A stretch of DNA of 45,318 nt from contig JBBQQT010000007.1 in NCBI GenBank assembly GCA_038215555.1, positions 1 to 45,318 of the forward strand, read 5' to 3'. Made by a program: the position numbers and the translations under genes. The notes under the pieces were generated by a model. The model made no database searches and was not told the origin of the DNA. It saw only the letters and a list, made by a program, of their open reading frames with translations. This DNA is from PFJX01 sp038215555 (GTDB lineage Bacteria; Pseudomonadota; Gammaproteobacteria; Burkholderiales; Thiobacillaceae). Shown piece by piece: positions 16,685 through 23,176 of this stretch (positions are counted from its first letter, which is position 1; each line of letters starts with the position of its first letter).

Positions 16685-18349
16685 ATGATCACCGCCGAAA
16701 AGGCGCCCGTTGCGGGCGCCTTTTCCTTTGTTTCCAACGCTTCCTCGCGCTTCGGCCCGTGGACCGTCGCACTCGCGCTTGCCCTTCTGACGCTGATTCC
16801 GGTTACGGTTGTCGCGTTGGCGATGCTCGACCCGGATCAAGCGATCTGGGATCACCTCTGGCGGCATGTGTTGCCGGAACTGCTGGTCAATACGCTCTGG
16901 CTGGTCATCGGCGTCGGCATTGGCGTCACCGTACTCGGAACCGGGCTGGCCTGGCTGACTGCCGCCTGCGAATTTCCTGGCCGCAAATTTTTTTCCTGGG
17001 CGTTGTTGTTGCCGCTCGCCCTGCCCGCTTATGTCACTGCTTTCGTCTGGATCGGCCTGCTCGATTTCACCGGCGGCCTGGCCACCTGGCTGCGCGATAG
17101 CTGGGATATCACCTGGACGCCGCCGATTCGTTCGCGTGGCGGGGTCATCCTGGTCATGGTGCTGGCGCTGTATCCCTATGTTTACCTGACCGCCCGCACC
17201 GCGTTTCAGGGCCAGGGCCGACGCCTGCTGGAAGCGGCGCAATCGCTCGGCGTCAGCCGCCGCCGCGCCTTTTTCCGGGTGGCTTTGCCGATTGCGCGGC
17301 CGGGCATAATTGCCGGCCTTTCACTCGCCTTGATGGAAACGCTGGCCGATTTCGGCACCGTCTCGGTGTTCAACTACAACACCTTCACCACCGCGATCTA
17401 CAAAGCCTGGTTCTCGATGTTCTCGCTGCCGGCGGCGAGCCAGCTTGCCACCATCCTGATCTTCTTCGTGCTGGCGCTGGTGATGCTGGAGCAACTCTCG
17501 CGCAACAGCGCCCACTATGCCAACTCGGCGCGCGGCAGCGGCGGCGCGCGCCGGATTCGACTCGGCGGCGCCAACGCAGCCATGGCAACCGGCTTCGCCA
17601 GCCTGGTTTTTCTGCTCGCCTTCGCCATTCCACTCATCCAGTTGCTGATCTGGACCAGCGACATCATGGTCAGCGACCTGGATGCGCGTTATTTCGATTT
17701 CGCCTGGCATTCCCTGCTGCTTGCCGGTCTGGGCGCATTGCTGGTAGTCAGCCTGGCGCTGGCGCTGGGTTATGCGCAGCGTTTGCAGCCGACGCCCGGC
17801 ATGCAGCTCACCGCGCGCCTGGCCACCCTCGGTTACGCCTTGCCGGGCGCGGTATTGGCGGTGGGTTTCTATATTCCGGTCGCCGGCATCGACAACCTGA
17901 TCATCGACACCTGGCGCGACTGGACCCGGCAGGAAATCGGCCAGGTTTTCGGCGGCACCCTGTTCGTCATGCTGCTGGCCTACAGCACGCGTTTTCTCGC
18001 CGTCGGCTTCGGACCAGTCGAGACTGGCCTCGCCCGGATTACCAAAACCATGGATGAAGCCGCCCAAGTGCTCGGCACCACTGGCATGAAACGGCTGTTC
18101 CGGGTGCATTTGCCGATGTTGCGCGCGCCGCTGCTGGCGGCCGCCGCGCTGGCCTTCGTCGATATCATGAAAGAATTGCCGATCACCCTGATGACCCGCC
18201 CGTTCGGCTGGGACACCCTGGCCACCCGCGTTTTCGAGATGACTTCCGAAGGCGAATGGGAACGCGCCGCGCTGCCCGCCGTCGCGATTTGTCTGGTTGG
18301 CCTGCTGCCCATTTTTTTTCTGGTGAAACACAGCGATGCTCGCACTTGA
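16685..18349 (+). CDS. fbpB: Ferric iron ABC transporter permease (FbpB type, two fused halves)
   Basis: 554 residues with about 12 membrane helices, in two homologous halves. Each half has the EAA loop that docks the ATPase: LEAAQSLGVSRRRAFFRVALPIARPG near 180 and DEAAQVLGTTGMKRLFRVHLPM near 455. This fused arrangement is standard for FbpB. It moves Fe3+ across the inner membrane. The ATG at 16685 has no visible Shine-Dalgarno sequence, yet no other in-frame start occurs before the first helix. Codons 5-14 lie inside a perfect 13-bp hairpin followed by a T-rich run (see 16697). The 3' end overlaps fbpC by 14 nt. Confidence 0.92.
   Translation: MITAEKAPVAGAFSFVSNASSRFGPWTVALALALLTLIPVTVVALAMLDPDQAIWDHLWRHVLPELLVNTLWLVIGVGIGVTVLGTGLAWLTAACEFPGRKFFSWALLLPLALPAYVTAFVWIGLLDFTGGLATWLRDSWDITWTPPIRSRGGVILVMVLALYPYVYLTARTAFQGQGRRLLEAAQSLGVSRRRAFFRVALPIARPGIIAGLSLALMETLADFGTVSVFNYNTFTTAIYKAWFSMFSLPAASQLATILIFFVLALVMLEQLSRNSAHYANSARGSGGARRIRLGGANAAMATGFASLVFLLAFAIPLIQLLIWTSDIMVSDLDARYFDFAWHSLLLAGLGALLVVSLALALGYAQRLQPTPGMQLTARLATLGYALPGAVLAVGFYIPVAGIDNLIIDTWRDWTRQEIGQVFGGTLFVMLLAYSTRFLAVGFGPVETGLARITKTMDEAAQVLGTTGMKRLFRVHLPMLRAPLLAAAALAFVDIMKELPITLMTRPFGWDTLATRVFEMTSEGEWERAALPAVAICLVGLLPIFFLVKHSDART
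16697..16730 (+). terminator. Terminator-like hairpin inside the start of fbpB
   Basis: GAAAAGGCGCCCG (16697-16709), loop TTG, CGGGCGCCTTTTC (16713-16725): a perfect 13-bp GC-rich stem ending in TTTTCCTTTG. It has the form of an intrinsic terminator but begins 12 bp inside the fbpB coding sequence. It may attenuate transcription after fbpA, favouring the binding protein over the membrane part. Confidence 0.65.
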
Positions 18350-19409
18350 ACACGTCGCCCAGTCGTATGGGTCAAAGCCGATTTTGTCGGATGTCTCGTT
18401 CGTCCTCTCGCCCGGCCAGATCGGTTGTCTGCTCGGCCCCTCGGGTTGCGGAAAAACCACCGCGCTGCGGCTGATCGCCGGCTTCGAGCAACTCTCCGCC
18501 GGCGAGATTCGCATCGGCGCCGAAATCGTCAGCGCGTTTGCCAACGGTCGCGGCCATAGCCTGTTGCCGGAACAACGCCGGGTCGGCCTGGTGTTCCAGG
18601 ATTACGCCCTGTTTCCGCATCTCAGCGTGGCAAAAAACGTCGCCTTCGGCCTCTCCGCGATGCCGGCCACAGACCGCCGCATGCGCGTCGCCGAGATGCT
18701 TGATCTGGTTGGCCTCAGCCACGAAGCCGAAGCCTATCCGCACCAGCTTTCCGGCGGCCAGCAACAACGCGTCGCCCTCGCCCGCGCTTTGGCGCCAAGG
18801 CCGCGCCTGTTGTTGCTGGATGAACCATTCTCCAATCTGGACGTGGAACTGCGCGAAAAACTCTCGCTGGAAGTCCGCGACATCCTGAAGCAGGAAGCCA
18901 TCACCGCCCTGCTGGTCACCCACGACCAGCACGAAGCTTTCGCCATGGCAGACAACATCGGCGTCATGAACAAGGGCGTCATCCAGCAATGGGACACGCC
19001 GTACAACCTCTACCACCAGCCAATCAACCGCTTCGTCGCCGACTTCATCGGCCAGGGCGTGCTGCTGCCCGGCGAGGTGCTCAACAGCCGCCAGGTCGAG
19101 ATCGAACTCGGCGTGCTGGAAGGCAGCGTCGATGGCGATTGCAGCGATGAAGGCGGCTGCACCCAGTGCGATCTCGGCTGCCGCGTCGATGTGCTGATCC
19201 GACCGGATGACATCATCCATGACGATGACAGCCTGCTGATGGCCGAGGTTGAACGCAAAGCCTTCCGCGGCGCCGATTTCCTTTACACGCTGAAATTGCC
19301 CGGCGGACAGCGCGTGCTGGCGCAAGTCGATTCGCACCATAACCATGCGATCGGCGAAAAAATCGGTATCCGACTCGGCGTTGACCATGTCGTCGCCTTC
19401 CGCAAATAG
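18336..19409 (+). CDS. fbpC: Ferric iron ABC transporter ATPase (FbpC type)
   Basis: 357 residues. Walker A LLGPSGCGKTTALR (from residue 33), Q-loop VFQDYALFPHLS, signature LSGGQQQR (138-145), Walker B LLLLDEPFSNLD (about 158-169) and the switch His in LLVTHDQHEA are all intact. The C-terminal regulatory domain (about 240-357) is of the TOBE type and contains four closely spaced cysteines, C269, C275, C278 and C282, just before VDVLIRPDD. It overlaps fbpB upstream by 14 nt, so the two are coupled. Members of this subfamily are labelled iron, putrescine or thiamine importers; the fbpA neighbour with its YY pair points to Fe3+. Confidence 0.93.
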   Translation: MLALEHVAQSYGSKPILSDVSFVLSPGQIGCLLGPSGCGKTTALRLIAGFEQLSAGEIRIGAEIVSAFANGRGHSLLPEQRRVGLVFQDYALFPHLSVAKNVAFGLSAMPATDRRMRVAEMLDLVGLSHEAEAYPHQLSGGQQQRVALARALAPRPRLLLLDEPFSNLDVELREKLSLEVRDILKQEAITALLVTHDQHEAFAMADNIGVMNKGVIQQWDTPYNLYHQPINRFVADFIGQGVLLPGEVLNSRQVEIELGVLEGSVDGDCSDEGGCTQCDLGCRVDVLIRPDDIIHDDDSLLMAEVERKAFRGADFLYTLKLPGGQRVLAQVDSHHNHAIGEKIGIRLGVDHVVAFRK

Positions 19410-20976
19410 CGCAGCCGAGCTGCCGCCACTCATTGCCGGGCTACTGAATCCGGCGGCATATCCACATGCTGCCGCTGCACCGCAACTGATCGAAACGCAT
19501 ATTTCCTGGGTCATTCTGGCTGGCGAGTTCGCTTACAAGATCAAGAAGCCGCTCGATTTCGGGTTTCTCGATTTTTCCAGCCTCGCCAAGCGGCATCACT
19601 TCTGTGCAGAAGAAATCCGTCTCAACACGCGCCTGGCGCCGGATATTTACCTGGCTGTGGTCGCGATCAGCGGCTCGCCGGAAGATCCCCGCTTAGATTC
19701 CAGCATCCAAGCCGCCGGCCCGGTGATCGAATGGGCCGTCAAAATGCGCGCTTTCCCGGCCGATGCCACGCTGGACCGGGAAGCCGAAGTCAGCGTCGAG
19801 CAGATTGACGCGATTGCCGAATGCATCGCTGACTTCCATGCCGGCATCGCCAGCGCACCGGCCAGTTCAACCTACGGCGAGCCGGACAAAGTGGTCGAAC
19901 CGGTTGCGGCCAACTTTGAACAACTCCGCAAGCTGCTGCCCTTCGATCGCGACAGTCAGCTAAAGCCGCTGCTTGACCGGCTGCAAAGCTGGAGCAAAAA
20001 CGAAGGTCAACGCCTGGGCCAGTTCTTCGCCGCGCGCAAATCCGGCGGCTTCATCCGCGAATGTCACGGCGACCTGCATCTGGGCAACATCGCCTGGGTG
20101 GACAACAAACCGCTGGTTTTCGATGCACTCGAATTCAATTCGGCGCTGAACCATATCGACATCATCAACGAAATTGCCTTCCTCAGCATGGACCTGCGGC
20201 ATCGCGGCCGCACCGATCTGGCCTGGCGTCTGCTCGACGGCTATCTGGCGCAGACCGGCGATTTCGCTGGTCTGCAAGCCCTGCCCTATTACCAGGTCTA
20301 TCGCGCCATGGTGCGCGCCAAGGTGACCGCGATCCTGGCCGCCGAACACCCGGAGCATGCTGATTTCAACGCATGCCTGAGCTACCTCCAACTCGCCGAC
20401 CGTCTGGCACATGACCGCCGTCCGGCGCTGTTGCTGATGCATGGTGTTTCCGGCTCGGGCAAGACCTGGCTGTCGCAACATCTGCTGCAACAACTCGGCG
20501 GCATCCGCTTGCGTTCGGATGTCACGCGCAAACGCCTGTTCGGTCTGAAGCCGTTGCAGGAAAGCGCCGATATCCCGGGCGGCATCTACACGCAAGATGC
20601 CAGCGCCCGCACGCTCGCAACGCTGCTGCAGGATGCGCGCGGCCTGCTTGCCGCCGGCTTTCTGGTCATCGTCGATGCCACCTTCATTCATCGCAGCTGG
20701 CGCGCGCCGTTTCAGGCGTTGGCGGCGGAACTGCAGGTGAACTGGCGGATTGTTTCGCTCGCAGCGCCATCCGACGTGCTGCAAGCACGTATTGCGCAAC
20801 GCCAGGTGCAAGGCACAGATGCTTCAGAAGCGGGGCTTGCGGTGCTCGAATCGCAATTAGCCCATCTGGAACCATTCGACGCGGATGAAGCAACGCATGT
20901 GATGCAGTTTTACAGCGGTGGGACGGTGGCGGATGCCATTTCCCGCTTGCTCGACGCACTTGACGCAAAGGCGTGA
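19387..20976 (+). CDS. Bifunctional aminoglycoside-phosphotransferase-like / P-loop kinase-like protein
   Basis: 529 residues from the ATG at 19387 (the frame is open from 19345). The N-terminal part, about 1-330, is APH/choline-kinase-like: YKIKKPLDFGFLDFSSL near 50, the catalytic-loop-like ECHGDLHLGNIAWV near 228 and VFDALEFNSALNHIDI, which supplies the metal-binding Asp region. The C-terminal part, about 335-529, has a P-loop (MHGVSGSGKTWLS) and resembles zeta-toxin/gluconate-kinase-type P-loop kinases (VIVDATFIHRSWRAPF). Such fusions are widespread in proteobacteria with no settled substrate; there is no reason to call it a resistance gene. It overlaps fbpC by 23 nt, so it is probably co-transcribed with the iron transporter. 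Confidence 0.88.
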   Translation: MSSPSANSAAELPPLIAGLLNPAAYPHAAAAPQLIETHISWVILAGEFAYKIKKPLDFGFLDFSSLAKRHHFCAEEIRLNTRLAPDIYLAVVAISGSPEDPRLDSSIQAAGPVIEWAVKMRAFPADATLDREAEVSVEQIDAIAECIADFHAGIASAPASSTYGEPDKVVEPVAANFEQLRKLLPFDRDSQLKPLLDRLQSWSKNEGQRLGQFFAARKSGGFIRECHGDLHLGNIAWVDNKPLVFDALEFNSALNHIDIINEIAFLSMDLRHRGRTDLAWRLLDGYLAQTGDFAGLQALPYYQVYRAMVRAKVTAILAAEHPEHADFNACLSYLQLADRLAHDRRPALLLMHGVSGSGKTWLSQHLLQQLGGIRLRSDVTRKRLFGLKPLQESADIPGGIYTQDASARTLATLLQDARGLLAAGFLVIVDATFIHRSWRAPFQALAAELQVNWRIVSLAAPSDVLQARIAQRQVQGTDASEAGLAVLESQLAHLEPFDADEATHVMQFYSGGTVADAISRLLDALDAKA

Positions 20977-21060
20977 TCAACAACGCGGCTAATCAACCAA
21001 GCAGGGTGCGCCATGCGCACCACCCCTTAAGAGTCGAGAAATAATTAGTTGGACAAATAG

Positions 21061-21160
21061 GGGTGTGTTGGCGGGATGCGATGCAAGGCGCCGGTTGCGC
21101 CGCATGGCCATTCCCTGCAAGCGACCGGCAACGCCGCAGCGCGCTCGCCAGCGCGGCCAG
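21061..21160 (+). repeat. Dispersed intergenic repeat, copy A
   Basis: Aligns without gaps over its first 90 positions to the reverse complement of about 39246-39335 with 15 mismatches (about 83% identity by eye); the longest identical run is GGGATGCGATGCAAGGCGCC. Unlike the second copy, its flanks show no long inverted repeats. No coding sense in any frame. Confidence 0.75.
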
Positions 21161-21275
21161 ATTGTTCAACCTGGAAACCTCAGTCGACCATAGATTCATC
21201 TCTGGTAAGCCGCGTGAATACTGGCGAGTAGCCGGTTTTTTCAATGCACCCATCAGGTGAGGTAGCAAAGCGGTT

Positions 21276-21333
21276 GGAGGCACCGCTTGCGGGCCGATCC
21301 CACCCCGTTCGCGCCGCAAGCGGACGCTCCTAC
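21276..21333. repeat. REPIN-like inverted repeat, family 1
   Basis: GGAGGCACCGCTTGCGG (21276-21292) is inverted at CCGCAAGCGGACGCTCC (21314-21330), 14 of 17 positions pairing, and ends in TAC. Read on the minus strand it starts GTAGGAGCGTCCGCTTGCGG, which is the GTAG head plus palindrome (CCGCTTGCGG) typical of REP elements handled by RAYT transposases. Confidence 0.75.
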
Positions 21334-21423
21334 AACGCGGTCAACTGCGGGATTTAGGTTCAACCTTGATTCCTCTGTTGACGGATTAAATCGTTACGTA
21401 TCAAAGCATTGCGCGTGACCTGA

Positions 21424-21480
21424 TAGGTGCGAATTTATTCGCACATAACGCATTGATTATGCGAATAAATTCGCACCTAC
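21424..21480. repeat. REPIN-like inverted repeat, family 2
   Basis: TAGGTGCGAATTTATTCGCA (21424-21443) is perfectly inverted at 21460-21479 (20 bp), with a 16-nt loop. Each arm is itself palindromic (GTGCGAATTTATTCGCAC), and on the minus strand the right arm begins GTAGGTGCG. Two REPs facing each other form a REPIN. Confidence 0.85.
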
Positions 21481-21826
21481 ATGGGTTCCAACTGAGGTTT
21501 CTAGGTTCAATGCATAATTTGCGTTCGCTACAATGATTTGCGTCAGAGTCCTCATTCACCCGGATATTTCATGAATTCGCGTGATGCTCGCGCAGAACCT
21601 TGTTTGCAATGGGAATTTCGCTAAGGAGTGGCGTTGTCGTTCGTACGCCCGACTGAGCGGGGTCGTTGCCGCTTTAGCGGCTTACGAATCCGGCCTGCCC
21701 CTTGCGGGTAGAGCGAAACTTTTCAGTACGGATAAGGAACCAGCAAGGAACCAGCAAGGGCGCGCGAGCATTTATGAATAATCCGGGTTAAATCCAGTCA
21801 CGTTTCAGAATCATCGGGAGTCAGTC

Positions 21827-22684
21827 ATGCGTTGGAATCGCAGTCGTGCCAGCGAGAATGTGGAAGATCGTCGCGGCCAAGGTGGTGGTGGAATCAGTGG
21901 TCGCAGCATCGGTCTGGGTACGGTAGTCATCGCGGTGATCGCGATGTTGCTCGGGGTGGACCCGAACATCGTGCTGAACTTGGCCGGCGGCCTGAATCAG
22001 CCGACTGCGCAAACCCAAAGTGCACCACCACCACCGGCGGATGACGAAGCCGCACGCTTTGTCAGTCATGTGCTTGGCGACACCGAGGACACCTGGCGCA
22101 TGCTGTTCGCCAAGTCCGGCAAAACCTATCAGGATCCCAAGCTGGTGCTGTTTTCCGGCTCCACCAATACCGCTTGCGGCCTTGGCCAGTCGGCTTCCGG
22201 GCCGTTCTACTGTCCGGGCGACAACAAGCTGTACATTGATCTGGTGTTCTTCAAGGAACTCGGCAGCCGCTTCGGCGCCCCGGGTGACTTCGCGCAGGCT
22301 TATGTGATTGGCCATGAAGTCGGCCATCATGTGCAGAACCTGCTCGGCATTTCCGACCAAGTCCAGGCGGAACGGCAGCGCAGCAATCCGACCCGCGCCA
22401 ACCAGTTATCGGTGAAGCTGGAATTGCAGGCAGATTGTTTCGCCGGTGTCTGGGCGCATCACGCCGACCGCATGCGCCAGGTGCTGGAGGCGGGCGATGT
22501 CGATGAAGGGCTGAATGCCGCCAGCGCAATTGGCGACGATCGTTTGCAGAAACAATCGCAAGGCCATGTCGTACCGGACAGCTTTACCCATGGCAGCTCG
22601 GTGCAGCGCGTGCGCTGGTTCAAGCGCGGCATTGAAAGCGGCGACCCCGCCGTGTGCAACACCTTCAAGGCGGCGCAGATTTGA
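21827..22684 (+). CDS. Neutral zinc metallopeptidase (YpfJ family)
   Basis: 285 residues. An N-terminal cytoplasmic part rich in Arg/Gly, with one membrane helix at about 28-45, is followed by a periplasmic catalytic domain. The zinc motif HEVGHH (H163, E164, H167) lies in AYVIGHEVGHHVQNLLGI, with a downstream acidic helix ELQADCFAGVWAH that probably gives the third ligand. The signature SGSTNTACGLGQSASGPFYC precedes it. The family (Pfam Zn_peptidase, YpfJ) is widespread and of unknown substrate. Its stop overlaps the start region of the next gene. Confidence 0.93.
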   Translation: MRWNRSRASENVEDRRGQGGGGISGRSIGLGTVVIAVIAMLLGVDPNIVLNLAGGLNQPTAQTQSAPPPPADDEAARFVSHVLGDTEDTWRMLFAKSGKTYQDPKLVLFSGSTNTACGLGQSASGPFYCPGDNKLYIDLVFFKELGSRFGAPGDFAQAYVIGHEVGHHVQNLLGISDQVQAERQRSNPTRANQLSVKLELQADCFAGVWAHHADRMRQVLEAGDVDEGLNAASAIGDDRLQKQSQGHVVPDSFTHGSSVQRVRWFKRGIESGDPAVCNTFKAAQI

Positions 22685-23094
22685 AACGGGCGTGGCTGCA
22701 ATATTGCTGGGCGGCGCCTGCCAGCCTGATCGGACTTCTGCTCGCCGCCTCGGTGCTTTTGGGGCGTGGATCGGGGCGTGGATCGGGGCGTGGTCAGGTG
22801 CGATGGCACAGCGGTGTGCTGGAAGTCAGCGGCGGTTTTCCGGGGTGGTTGCTGTCACGCCGACTCCCTTTTTCCGGCCCGGCGGCGGCGATCACCTTCG
22901 GCCATGTCGTGCTGGCGCAATCCAGCACGGCGCTGGCGCAGACGCGGCGGCATGAACGCGTGCATGTCGCTCAATACGGACGCTGGGGCGGCTTGTTTTT
23001 GTTGGCCTATCCGCTCGCCAGCTTATGGGCTGGGCTGCGCGGCAAGCATCCCTACCGGGACAATGTGTTCGAAATCGAAGCTCGCCGTGAATAA
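22654..23094 (+). CDS. Small membrane protein with an HERVH motif
   Basis: 146 residues from the GTG at 22654, or 137 from the TTG at 22681, which overlaps the upstream stop codon; the TTG gives the cleaner overlap, and neither has a strong ribosome site. One hydrophobic helix near the N-terminus (APASLIGLLLAASVLL) is followed by GRGSGRGSGRG, encoded by three 12-bp tandem copies (22761-22796), and then a soluble part with QTRRHERVHVAQYGRWGGLFLLAYPLA. HExxH-like spacing with Q-Y-x-R-W is seen in uncharacterised proteins of this kind; a metal site is possible. It is coupled to a zinc peptidase gene. Function unknown. Confidence 0.7.
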   Translation: MQHLQGGADLKRAWLQYCWAAPASLIGLLLAASVLLGRGSGRGSGRGQVRWHSGVLEVSGGFPGWLLSRRLPFSGPAAAITFGHVVLAQSSTALAQTRRHERVHVAQYGRWGGLFLLAYPLASLWAGLRGKHPYRDNVFEIEARRE

Positions 23095-23176
23095 GATATC
23101 CGGGATAGGTCTTTAGACCCATACGCAGCCCCACATCGGCGCGCTAACATGGCTGCGCCCACCCTCTGGAATCACC

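Larger units (their letters stand above)
21165..21510. repeat. 20-bp motif in three copies
   Basis: ACTGAGGTTTCTAGGTTCAA at 21491-21510 (+), a copy with 4 mismatches at 21344-21363 (+), and a copy with 2 mismatches at 21165-21184 on the minus strand. The outer two are therefore inverted and bracket 346 bp containing both REPINs. It may mark the ends of a small mobile unit or be an independent repeat family. Confidence 0.6.
20977..21826. other. Repeat-rich region without a convincing gene
   Basis: About 850 bp between two plus-strand genes. I see two REPIN-like inverted repeats (21276-21330 and 21424-21479), a ~100-bp repeat related to one at 39.24-39.34 kb (21061-21160), three copies of a 20-bp motif (21165, 21344, 21491), a short GCCGC/GCGGC hairpin at 21668-21681 and the 12-bp tandem repeat AAGGAACCAGC(A) near 21734-21757. 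Short open frames here follow the repeats and lack any protein character. The promoter of the metallopeptidase gene must lie in its last part. Confidence 0.7.

Noticed and set aside
19387..20976. Aminoglycoside resistance gene
   Set aside because: The N-terminal half shares the APH fold, but it is a fusion with a P-loop kinase-like domain common in chromosomes of environmental bacteria; nothing supports resistance.
20993..21319. 108-codon minus-strand frame
   Set aside because: Composed of the dispersed repeat and one REPIN; its resemblance to a frame near 39.3 kb is due to the shared repeat, not to a protein family.
21424..21510. Possible CRISPR-like repeat pattern
   Set aside because: Only inverted REPs and three unevenly spaced 20-bp motifs; no regular direct repeats with spacers and no cas genes.
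21581..21781. 66-codon plus-strand frame in the repeat-rich gap
   Set aside because: No ribosome site, no recognisable pattern, and a stop shortly before the metallopeptidase promoter region.
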